Positions 13,124-20,229 of a DNA stretch of 20,229 nt are shown here, one piece after another. How positions within the stretch are numbered: position 1 is the first letter of the stretch; each line of letters opens with the position of its first letter. Where the stretch lies: NCBI GenBank assembly GCA_947623975.1, contig CANQHY010000007.1, positions 1-20,229 of the forward strand. Reading direction: 5' to 3'. Source of the stretch: an uncultured Bacilli bacterium (GTDB taxonomy: Bacteria; Bacillota_I; Bacilli_A; RF39; UBA660). Made by a program: the position numbers and the translations under genes. The notes under the pieces were generated by a model. It was not told where the DNA came from. It worked only from the letters and a program-made list of their open reading frames with translations, and did not search any database.

Positions 13124-14399
13124 CTACATCTCCTAGTAAATAAGGATATTCTAAAGAATTTATTTTTATAGTATATATTTCGTTATGCCTTAATTCCTTT
13201 TTTACTTTTAATTCGAGATAATTTGAAGAATGACCATAAGAATATCCATCTTTGGTAGTTTCTACAATTATTTGAACTTTTTTGCCTATAAATTTATTCA
13301 TGTATTCTTCTTCTAGTTTACGTGATAATTCTAATAATATTTTAGTATGTTTCTTTTTATCTTCCTCTTTTATTTGTTCAAGACGTGAAGAAGGTGTGTT
13401 TTCTCTTACAGAATAAGGGAATACGTGTAGTTTAGCAAATGCTATTTTTTTTACATTTTCAATGGTTTGCCTAAACTCTTCTTCATCTTCACCAGGATGT
13501 CCTGCAATGATATCAGTAGTAATGGATACATCTTTTTTTATTTCTCTTATCTTTTCTATTTTTTTCATAAAATAGTCAATATCATATTTTCGATTCATTA
13601 ATTTTAATACTTTATTACTACCTGATTGAATAGGTACGTGAAAATGATTGGCAATAATATCACTATTTTTTATTATATCTAGAACCTCATCTGTTAATTC
13701 CGTAATTTCTATTGATGATATTCTAAGACGATATAACCCTTTAATTTTTAGTACTTCTCTTAAAAGGGTTGCAAAGTTAGTACCAATATCGACACCATAA
13801 TTACCGGTATGAATACCAGTAAGCACAATTTCTTTATAACCTCTATTTACTAGGCTAGTTATTTCTTGTACGGCAACATCTAACTTTTTACTACGGCATT
13901 TTCCCCTTACTTTGGGAATAATACAATAACTGCAGAAATTTTCACATCCATCTTGAACTTTAACAAACGCTCTAGTTCTACTATTATAATTATCGATATA
14001 CATATCTTCAAAAGATGGATTTTCTAATCCGTCTATTTCTTTTATTTTCTTCCTGTTATTAAAGAAATTTTCGATTAATTCTATTATCATCGATTTATTA
14101 TTATTTCCAATAGCAATATCTATCTCTTTTAAATCATTTAAAACTTTGTCTTTGTTTGCTTCAATAAAACATCCCATTGCTACAATACATGCATCATTAT
14201 TAAGCTTTCGAGCATGTCTTATCATCTTACGACTTTTAGAGTCACTGTTATTAGTAACGGTACAAGTATTTATTATATACACATCACAAACATCGTTAAA
14301 GTCTCCTATTTCAAAGTTATGATTTTTTAAAAGACTTATAACGAATTCACTTTCATAAGTGTTTACTTTACATCCTAAAGTACAAATTCCAACTTTCAT
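13116..14399 (-). CDS. mtaB: tRNA t6A37 methylthiotransferase MtaB
   Basis: MtaB is a radical-SAM enzyme that adds a methylthio group to t6A37 of tRNAs reading ANN codons, giving ms2t6A. The 427-residue length is normal. The amino domain holds one iron-sulphur cluster by Cys10 (TLGCKVNTYE), Cys46 (NTCTVT) and Cys77 (AMGCF). The radical-SAM motif CxxxCxxC is Cys152, Cys156 and Cys159 (DGCENFCSYCIIPKVRG). VPIQSGS and DIIAGHPGE follow. A TRAM-like domain forms the last 70 residues. TLGCKVN and HVPIQSGS favour MtaB over MiaB and RimO. GGAGG sits four bases before the ATG. The gene lies downstream of rsmE, as in the Bacillus yqeU-yqeV pair, but with one gene between. Confidence 0.95.
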   Translation of the reverse strand: MKVGICTLGCKVNTYESEFVISLLKNHNFEIGDFNDVCDVYIINTCTVTNNSDSKSRKMIRHARKLNNDACIVAMGCFIEANKDKVLNDLKEIDIAIGNNNKSMIIELIENFFNNRKKIKEIDGLENPSFEDMYIDNYNSRTRAFVKVQDGCENFCSYCIIPKVRGKCRSKKLDVAVQEITSLVNRGYKEIVLTGIHTGNYGVDIGTNFATLLREVLKIKGLYRLRISSIEITELTDEVLDIIKNSDIIANHFHVPIQSGSNKVLKLMNRKYDIDYFMKKIEKIREIKKDVSITTDIIAGHPGEDEEEFRQTIENVKKIAFAKLHVFPYSVRENTPSSRLEQIKEEDKKKHTKILLELSRKLEEEYMNKFIGKKVQIIVETTKDGYSYGHSSNYLELKVKKELRHNEIYTIKINSLEYPYLLGDVDE

Positions 14400-14420
14400 A
14401 CTGCCTCCATAAATAGATAT

Positions 14421-14452
14421 ACCAAAATAAAAGAACTATTGCAAGTTCTTTT
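14421..14452 (-). terminator. Terminator or attenuator between the acidic membrane-protein gene and mtaB
   Basis: A perfect 9-bp stem (14429-14437 with 14444-14452, minus-strand arms AAAAGAACT and AGTTCTTTT) has a 6-base loop and is followed on the minus strand by ATTTT. It includes the upstream gene's stop codon. It would reduce read-through into mtaB, which starts 22 bases beyond the T tract. Confidence 0.65.
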
Positions 14453-15287
14453 TAAGTTCTCTTAATGCTCTCAAAAATTCATTAGTCTTTTTAATTTCAT
14501 CGCTGAATTTTTCGATATTAGCCATATTATTTTCTATTTCTTCATCTTTTAAGTAAGTTCCATAGACAGGAGAAATAAGTGGCGTACTTTGGAATTTCTT
14601 TTCACTCGATATTTCTGGTAATTCTTCGAGGCTTTTAATATCGACTTTAGGAATTTCTTTAGTTTTAAATTCATTAGTTTCACGATATAGTCTTTCTAAT
14701 TCATCAATACTAATAATGGCATCCTTTTCATCGACATAATTTTCCATCTCTTCATCAGTATAGCCAAAACTAGCGGCATTCTTAAGTTCATCATAACTAA
14801 TAATGGCATTTTTCTCGTCTTCTCCATCATCAAAATCTTGGTTAACCTCTTCTTTATTATCGATTGCTTCTATGTTTTCAGTCTTTTCTTCATAAGTAAT
14901 ATTAGATTTTTCATATTCATTATGTTCTTTATTTTCTTCCTTTTCAGTATCCAAGACATTTAAGTTATCGCTGGATGTTACTATTTCTTTTTCTTTTGCT
15001 AATTCTTCTTCTTTTTCTAATCTTTCTTTGAGTTTTGCTAGTTCTAACTTGGCTTTAGTCTTCTCAAATTCTTCGTCTTCTTCAACATAAGTTATATTAG
15101 CATCTTCTTTAATGTTAATTGCATTATCATCTTGTACAGTCTCTTCTTTTCCTATTTTGACCTTTCGTCTTCTACTACTAAACAATTCTATCGTTATAGC
15201 AATAGCTAAAAAAAGGGCAATAAAGCTCATAACAGCACATATTATAATCAAATTGTCAAGAGAAATACTATCGATTAAGTCAGCCAT
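14436..15287 (-). CDS. Acidic single-span membrane protein with coiled coils, function unknown
   Basis: A 283-residue protein with one amino-terminal span (about residues 12-35), then SSRRRKVK, so the long acidic rest should be cytoplasmic. A charged coiled coil covers about 70-101. Two copies of a short motif, AIISYDEL (161-168) and AIISIDEL (190-197), are separated by 29 residues in the Glu/Asp-rich middle. TPLISPVYGTYL (235-246) precedes a carboxyl-terminal coiled coil (about 247-283). The architecture resembles membrane-anchored cell-division or scaffold proteins, but I do not recognise a family. ATG at 15287 is chosen; GTG nine bases upstream is the alternative. The ribosome site is weak. 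It sits between rsmE and mtaB. Confidence 0.75.
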   Translation of the reverse strand: MADLIDSISLDNLIIICAVMSFIALFLAIAITIELFSSRRRKVKIGKEETVQDDNAINIKEDANITYVEEDEEFEKTKAKLELAKLKERLEKEEELAKEKEIVTSSDNLNVLDTEKEENKEHNEYEKSNITYEEKTENIEAIDNKEEVNQDFDDGEDEKNAIISYDELKNAASFGYTDEEMENYVDEKDAIISIDELERLYRETNEFKTKEIPKVDIKSLEELPEISSEKKFQSTPLISPVYGTYLKDEEIENNMANIEKFSDEIKKTNEFLRALRELKKNLQ

Positions 15288-15419
15288 TATAATCACGTAT
15301 AATCAATCATATAGAAATATTATTTAATTTCTTATCGATTGATCCCTTTCTATAAAAAATCGCACTATGGATTTATACCTATTTTATTGCAGCAAATTTC
15401 TAAACTAGCAAGAGGTGAT

Positions 15420-16133
15420 TCACCTCATAAATTGATAATCTACTGCACTAAGTACAAAAAGTGATGCCGTTTCTGTTCTCAAAACATTAGCACCTAAACT
15501 TATACTTTCAAAGCCTTCTTCCATAAGATAAATCTCTTCTTCTTTAGAGAATCCACCTTCCGGTCCTACTACGAATAATATTGTATCACTAATGTTTACT
15601 TTTGATAATACACTTTTAATAGTTTTTCTTTTCTCATTTACACTACAAAAGAACTTGTAAGTACAATCTATATCCTTTAAATCCTTTAAAGATACAACAT
15701 CTTCTATTTCAGGCATTTTACACCTTTTTGATTGTTCACTAGCCTCTTTTACAACTTTTTGCCATCTTGTTATCTTTTTATCTTTTCTATCTTGCAATTT
15801 TACTATCGATCTTTCCATGACGACAGGAACAATAACATCACAGCCAAGTTCCGTAGCTTTTTGTAAAATGTAATCCATCTTTTGTTCTTTTACTAAACTT
15901 TGAGCAATTATAATACGTGGAGTAGTTTTATTTTTCTCTTCCAATAAAGAGATAATTCTACATTTGACACGCGGTGCCAAATTGCATATTTCACAGATAT
16001 ACTCTCTATTATCATATACAATTTCAATTTTATCATTCTTCTTCATTCGCATAACTTTATTAATATGATAACTGTCAGCATCCCCTATAACAAATAAATC
16101 ATCCTCTTTAGCATTAACAAAATATCTTTGCAT
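15420..16133 (-). CDS. rsmE: 16S rRNA m3U1498 methyltransferase RsmE
   Basis: RsmE methylates N3 of U1498 in 16S rRNA in the assembled 30S subunit. It is a SPOUT-class enzyme with a trefoil-knot fold. The 237-residue length is normal. The amino PUA-like domain spans about 1-70. SPOUT motifs are KATELGCDVIVPV (92-104), RWQKVVKEASEQSKR (123-137), VGPEGGF (189-195) and the knot sequence LGANVLRTETA (213-223). The gene starts three bases after the miaA stop, with its AAAGG site inside the end of miaA, so the two are translated as a coupled pair. It is followed by a 132-base gap to the acidic membrane-protein gene. Confidence 0.96.
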   Translation of the reverse strand: MQRYFVNAKEDDLFVIGDADSYHINKVMRMKKNDKIEIVYDNREYICEICNLAPRVKCRIISLLEEKNKTTPRIIIAQSLVKEQKMDYILQKATELGCDVIVPVVMERSIVKLQDRKDKKITRWQKVVKEASEQSKRCKMPEIEDVVSLKDLKDIDCTYKFFCSVNEKRKTIKSVLSKVNISDTILFVVGPEGGFSKEEEIYLMEEGFESISLGANVLRTETASLFVLSAVDYQFMR

Positions 16134-16136
16134 AAA

Positions 16137-17006
16137 TTACCTTTCTAAATACTCATAAACATCACAAATAGTATTTTCAAAATTATTATAATCGACATTA
16201 AACCATGTTATATCAAACTGATGATTAAAAAAAGTATATTGTCTTTTAGCATAATGCCTAGAATTTTTTTTAATTTCTGAAATTGCCTCTTCTAAAGTTA
16301 TTTTTTTATCAAAATATTCGTAAAGCTCTTTGTACCCAATAGCTGTATTAACAGCTTTTGATCTTATACCTTGTTCATAAATTGAACGGACTTCATTCAA
16401 AAGTCCATTATCGAACATTAAGTCTACCCTTCTATTAATAAGTTCATATAAACAATCACGCTTTGTAGTAAGACCAATTATAGTAAAATCATAGATAGGA
16501 CTAGCTTTTTTTGAAGAAATATTACCACTTTCTATTCTATTTAAAAATCTTATTAGTCTTCTTCTATTATTTATATGAATGGTAGTATCTTTATCTATTT
16601 CTTTAACCATATTATAAAGTTCAGCATTAGATTTATCATTATATTCTTTTTTACAAGGCTCTTCTTCCAAATTATAATCATATAAGGCTGCTCTAATATA
16701 TAAACCACTACCCCCCACTATGATAACCTTTTTTCCTCTTTTTGTAATTTCTGCTATTTCATTTCGACAATCTTTTTGATAATCATAAATAGAATAATCT
16801 TCATTAATATCTTTAATATCAATTAAATGATGAATTATCCCTTCTTTTTCTTCTTCTTTTATTTTAGCCGTTCCAATATTCAATTGTCTATATATTTGCA
16901 TGGAATCCGCATTGATTATTTCAGCATCAATTTTTCTAGCAAGTTCTATACTAAGTTTTGTTTTACCAACGCCTGTTGGTCCTGTAATAACAATAATATT
17001 TTTCAT
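16137..17006 (-). CDS. miaA: tRNA dimethylallyltransferase MiaA
   Basis: MiaA transfers a dimethylallyl group to N6 of A37 in tRNAs reading UNN codons. The 289-residue length is slightly short for the family but all main blocks are present: P-loop GPTGVGKT (9-16), DSMQIYR (34-40) with the catalytic Asp34, GGSGLYIRA (98-106), NRRRLIR (147-153), AIGYKEL (222-228) and SRHYAKRQ (249-256). GGTGA lies four bases before the ATG. It follows mutL by 35 bases, the mutL-miaA order known in many bacteria, and precedes rsmE by three. MiaB, which would further modify the product, is not in the window. Confidence 0.97.
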   Translation of the reverse strand: MKNIIVITGPTGVGKTKLSIELARKIDAEIINADSMQIYRQLNIGTAKIKEEEKEGIIHHLIDIKDINEDYSIYDYQKDCRNEIAEITKRGKKVIIVGGSGLYIRAALYDYNLEEEPCKKEYNDKSNAELYNMVKEIDKDTTIHINNRRRLIRFLNRIESGNISSKKASPIYDFTIIGLTTKRDCLYELINRRVDLMFDNGLLNEVRSIYEQGIRSKAVNTAIGYKELYEYFDKKITLEEAISEIKKNSRHYAKRQYTFFNHQFDITWFNVDYNNFENTICDVYEYLER

Positions 17007-17041
17007 TTTTCACCAATTTCTAATTTAATTTAGTTTAATAA

Positions 17042-18832
17042 TTAATTCATGACTCTTTTAAATAATTTTTCTAACTCATAGTTAGAATAAGTTATAATTG
17101 TAGGTCTTCCATGAGGACAAGTAAAAGGATTTTTAGTATTTCTAAGGCGTTCTAATAAATCTTCCATATCAGTAAGGGTTATTCTATCGTTAGCTTTGAT
17201 ACTCATCTTACAGGCAAGGGTAGCTGCTATTCTATCAATAAATTTATAATTATCAAAATCTTCAGTCATTATAACTATATCAATTATTTTCTTGATTGCT
17301 TCTTCTTGAGCATAATCTGGAAGCCAATAAGGATGGCTTCGGATAAGAAGAGTATTTATACCAAATTCCTCAATCACAAAGCCCATATCGGTAAGAATTT
17401 GCATGTTTTCTTTTAAGATAATATAATCTTTATTAGAAAATTCTAATTTTATTGGAATAAGTAAATCAATACTAGTATTATCATGGGTTGTAAGTTTTTC
17501 TAAATATTTTTCATAATTTATTCGTTCAGCTGCAGCATGTTGATCAATTATATACATTCCATCTTCATTTTCAGCAATTATGTAAGTAGCATGGACGACA
17601 CCTACTGGATACATTTTTTTGATGCGATTAGAATCAGCTTGCTCTTCTTTAACTGGCATATCATTAAATTTATTTTCATCTTCATCTTTTACTAAGACAT
17701 TGTAGTCTTCTTTATCTTCTTTTACTTCCAAATTAAGAGAATACTCTAAAACATTTGGTTTAGGACTTTCTTCTTCATAATTGTACAAAGGGATTGAAGA
17801 GGAAATATTTTCATCTTCTTTATAGATTTCTTTTATTTCCGGTATTAAATTTATCGTTTCTAGTTTTTCTTTAACCGCTTTATTAATTAACTCTTTTAAA
17901 GTATCAATTTTAGAAAATTTAATATCCATCTTTGTAGGATGAATGTTGACATCTATTAATATTGGATCAGTTTCAATATTCAAAACAACGATTGGATACT
18001 TACTTTCAGGAATATAGGTATGGTAACTTTCGATTATTATTTTCGTTAGTTCGCTATTTCTAATACTACGGCCATTAACTAATACGGTTATATTATTTTT
18101 AGATGTTCTAGCACATTCAGGATATGAAATATAACCTTTTATTTCATAATCGTCATTATTTGCATCGATATATATCATCTTTTTAGTAAGTTCTATTCCA
18201 TAAATGTTACCAATAACTTTTAAAAGGTTACCTCTGCCATCTGTATTTAATAATACTTTGTCATTGTTTGTAAGTACAAATTTAATATTAGGAAAAGAAA
18301 GAGCCATCTTATTGACATAATCCGTAATATTGGCAAGTTCCGTATAAAGATTTTTCAAATATTTTAATCTGACTGGCGTATTATAAAAAAGCTTTGTGAC
18401 CGTTATTCTAGTACCTTTCTTTAAATCACTAGAACCAACCTCTTTTATTGTTCCCCCTTCTATTTCGACCTCCGTTCCAACAGAGCCATTACATGTTTTT
18501 AAATTGACATGACTAACAGAAGCTATAGAAGGAAGAGCTTCGCCACGAAAACCTAAACTGCTCACATAAAATAAGTCTTCCAACGTCTTAAGTTTACTAG
18601 TAGCATGACGAGAAAAAGCTAGTACGGCATCACTTTTATCCATGCCGATACCATCATCGATAACTGTTATCTCTTTAACACCACTATCAATCAAATTTAT
18701 TTTTATTTCTGTACTTTTAGCATCTATTGAATTTTCAACTAATTCTTTTACAACATTCATTGTCTTTTCGACAACTTCTCCTGCTGCTATCTTATTAGCT
18801 AAATCTTCACTCATTACTTCAATTTTTCCCAT
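17042..18832 (-). CDS. mutL: DNA mismatch repair protein MutL
   Basis: MutL couples mismatch recognition by MutS to strand removal. The 596-residue protein has an amino GHKL ATPase domain with ELVENSIDA (30-38), DDGIGM (59-64) and GFRGEAL (94-100), then the transducer domain to about 330, an acidic linker, and a carboxyl dimer domain. The nicking-endonuclease motifs are all present: DQHAAAER (430-437), ACKMSIKAN (540-548) and CPHGRP (572-577). This is therefore the self-nicking type used by bacteria without MutH. AGGTG lies just before the ATG. It follows uvrC by 54 bases and precedes miaA by 35. MutS is not in the window and may be further upstream. Confidence 0.97.
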   Translation of the reverse strand: MGKIEVMSEDLANKIAAGEVVEKTMNVVKELVENSIDAKSTEIKINLIDSGVKEITVIDDGIGMDKSDAVLAFSRHATSKLKTLEDLFYVSSLGFRGEALPSIASVSHVNLKTCNGSVGTEVEIEGGTIKEVGSSDLKKGTRITVTKLFYNTPVRLKYLKNLYTELANITDYVNKMALSFPNIKFVLTNNDKVLLNTDGRGNLLKVIGNIYGIELTKKMIYIDANNDDYEIKGYISYPECARTSKNNITVLVNGRSIRNSELTKIIIESYHTYIPESKYPIVVLNIETDPILIDVNIHPTKMDIKFSKIDTLKELINKAVKEKLETINLIPEIKEIYKEDENISSSIPLYNYEEESPKPNVLEYSLNLEVKEDKEDYNVLVKDEDENKFNDMPVKEEQADSNRIKKMYPVGVVHATYIIAENEDGMYIIDQHAAAERINYEKYLEKLTTHDNTSIDLLIPIKLEFSNKDYIILKENMQILTDMGFVIEEFGINTLLIRSHPYWLPDYAQEEAIKKIIDIVIMTEDFDNYKFIDRIAATLACKMSIKANDRITLTDMEDLLERLRNTKNPFTCPHGRPTIITYSNYELEKLFKRVMN

Positions 18833-18886
18833 ATTACACCTACTGTCTATCTATTTAATTATAGATTAAAATTATTCCTTTTAAAT

Positions 18887-20229
18887 TTAACTTGAGATAT
18901 TTTTTAGATAATTATATAACTCACTAGCTACATTTTTATTAAGTACTTCTTCAAGATCAGAAAGCGAAGCTTCTTTTAATTTTTTTAAAGATCCAAACTT
19001 TTTAAGTAATTCCTTTTTTCTAACCTCACCAATACCATCGACCATATCTAAAAGGCTTGATAGCATTCCTTTAGATTTTATATTTCGATGGTAACTTATC
19101 GCATAATTATGAACCTCATCTTGGATTCGTGTTAAAAACAAGAAAAGATTACTTTTAGGATCAATATTAATCGTTTCTAAATTAGAATCAATTATCGAAT
19201 TAGTTCTGTGTTTATCGTCTTTTTTTAATCCAATTATTCTTATATTTAAACCTAATGATGTTATTATTTCTTTAGCGACATTTACTTGTAATTCTCCCCC
19301 ATCGACAATTATTAAATCCGGTTTTTCCAAGTTTTCCATCAATACTCTAAAATATCGTCTATAAAGTACTTCCCTCATCGCTTGTAAATCATCTTTAACA
19401 TCGACACTTATTTTAAATTTACGATATAAATCTTTATTAGGAAGAAAATTATCAAAAACAACCATTCCTCCGACATAAAATGTTCCGAATAAATGAGAAT
19501 TATCAAAAGCCTCTATACGATAGATTTTATCCATTTTTAAAGCTTTTTCTAAATCTTTTACGGCAGTCATTCTCTCGGAATCATTTTTCTTTAGCGTCTC
19601 TTCTTTCTCGAGTAACAAAGTCTTGGCATTATCGTTAGCTAAGTCTAAGAGTTTTTTTACATCACCTCTTTTAGGAATAGATACTTTAACATTTAAATAA
19701 GAATTTAATAAATTGCAATCCACACCTTCATTGACATATATTTCTTTAGGAAGCATATTTCCTTTTTCATAAAATTTAATTATATATTCGATAATAGCTT
19801 CTTCTTTTTCTTCGATAATCGTAAATATGTCAAAATGATGTCCGAACAAAATGCCATCTCGGACGAAGAAAACTTGAACAGATAGATAATTATTGTTTTT
19901 GTAATAACCAAAAAGATCAAAACTAAAGCTTCTATTTAAATCAATTGTCTGCTTTTTTAAAGTTATATTGATATCGTTTAGCATTTCTCTTAATTCTAAT
20001 GCTTTTTCAAAATTTAATTCAGCACTAGCCTTATTCATATCTTTTTCTATTTTTTTAGAAATTATTTCTTTATTTCCATTCAAGAAAGAGATAATATCGT
20101 TTTTCATATTATCTAAAGCAGATTTATCGACAATATTTTTTTTACAATAACCTAGGCATTCCCCAATGTGATAATAAAGGCATAAATCTTTTCCTAGATG
20201 ATTACATTTTCTTAAGGGATACACCCTAT
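18887..20229 (-). CDS. uvrC: Excinuclease ABC subunit C, carboxyl three-quarters
   Basis: UvrC makes the two incisions in nucleotide excision repair. The frame runs through the right window edge, so the amino GIY-YIG nuclease domain (about 150 residues) is missing only because the window ends; GTG at 20224 is an internal Val codon in a VYPLRKC context. Visible parts are the cysteine segment CLYYHIGECLGYC, the UvrB-binding UVR motif (ASAELNFEKALELREML), the RNase-H-like domain with EAFDNSH, IIVDGGELQ and the later HNYAISYHR, and the helix-hairpin-helix end (VDGIGEVRKKELLKKFGS). The gene is the first visible gene of the cluster with mutL and miaA. Confidence 0.96.
   Translation of the reverse strand, partial: RVYPLRKCNHLGKDLCLYYHIGECLGYCKKNIVDKSALDNMKNDIISFLNGNKEIISKKIEKDMNKASAELNFEKALELREMLNDINITLKKQTIDLNRSFSFDLFGYYKNNNYLSVQVFFVRDGILFGHHFDIFTIIEEKEEAIIEYIIKFYEKGNMLPKEIYVNEGVDCNLLNSYLNVKVSIPKRGDVKKLLDLANDNAKTLLLEKEETLKKNDSERMTAVKDLEKALKMDKIYRIEAFDNSHLFGTFYVGGMVVFDNFLPNKDLYRKFKISVDVKDDLQAMREVLYRRYFRVLMENLEKPDLIIVDGGELQVNVAKEIITSLGLNIRIIGLKKDDKHRTNSIIDSNLETINIDPKSNLFLFLTRIQDEVHNYAISYHRNIKSKGMLSSLLDMVDGIGEVRKKELLKKFGSLKKLKEASLSDLEEVLNKNVASELYNYLKNISS

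Noticed and set aside
15112..15327. Plus-strand 71-codon frame
   Set aside because: Antisense to the membrane span and linker of the acidic protein; low-complexity result of its codon use.
15411..15425. GAGGTGATTCACCTC palindrome at the rsmE stop
   Set aside because: It has only a one-base centre so cannot form a hairpin, has no T tract, and half of it is rsmE coding sequence; no role is supported.
16827..17033. Plus-strand Phe-rich 68-codon frame
   Set aside because: Antisense to the Lys/Glu-rich start of miaA.
19968..20150. Plus-strand 60-codon frame
   Set aside because: Antisense to the UVR region of uvrC.
1..20229. Mycoplasma genetic code (TGA as Trp)
   Set aside because: TGG is used for Trp throughout, TGA is a normal stop (for example in rsmE), and conserved genes have no internal TGA.

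Overview
The window looks like a chromosomal segment of a very AT-rich, low-GC Gram-positive bacterium of the Bacillota/Mycoplasmatota type, probably an uncultured gut or host-associated lineage. The basis is strong Shine-Dalgarno sites (GGAGG, GGTGAT), sigma-A-like promoters, Bacillus-like gene pairs (xerD-deoB), SpoIIM- and SpoVB-type proteins and a MutL with the endonuclease motif set. TGG encodes Trp and TGA is used as a stop, so this is not the Mycoplasma genetic code.

Left region (1-1515): a type II-style CRISPR array with 36-bp repeats (GTTTTAGATCTATG...GGTATTAAAAC) and 30-bp spacers. The window opens on a repeat, so the leader and cas genes should lie to the left. After nine repeats the array is interrupted by 607 bp of phage structural-gene DNA (565-1171): the end of one gene, a small gene, a terminator overlapping a consensus promoter, and the first 21 codons of a scaffolding-protein gene. 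The array then resumes at an intact repeat and fades into two decayed repeats. The phage DNA meets a repeat exactly at both ends, as if two spacers from one phage had served as homology anchors, either in the cell or in the assembler. This is the most notable feature of the window.

Middle region (1516-12413): thymidine kinase (+); rarA (-), complete except for a one-base frameshift; xerD-deoB operon (+); a small DUF1540 protein (-); an unknown polytopic membrane protein (+); a 380-bp spacer with a possible structured RNA; an HTH protein (-); spoIIM and mnmA (-); a 28-residue Prli42-like membrane peptide and an unknown 270-residue protein (+); and a SpoVB/MurJ-type flippase (+).

Right region (12410-20229): a long minus-strand cluster read as uvrC (cut by the window edge), mutL, miaA, rsmE, an acidic single-span membrane protein, mtaB and an AlkD-like gene. 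It combines DNA repair (UvrC, MutL, AlkD-like, with RarA nearby) with tRNA/rRNA modification (MiaA, MtaB, RsmE, with MnmA nearby). Everything outside the CRISPR/phage segment reads as ordinary core genome.
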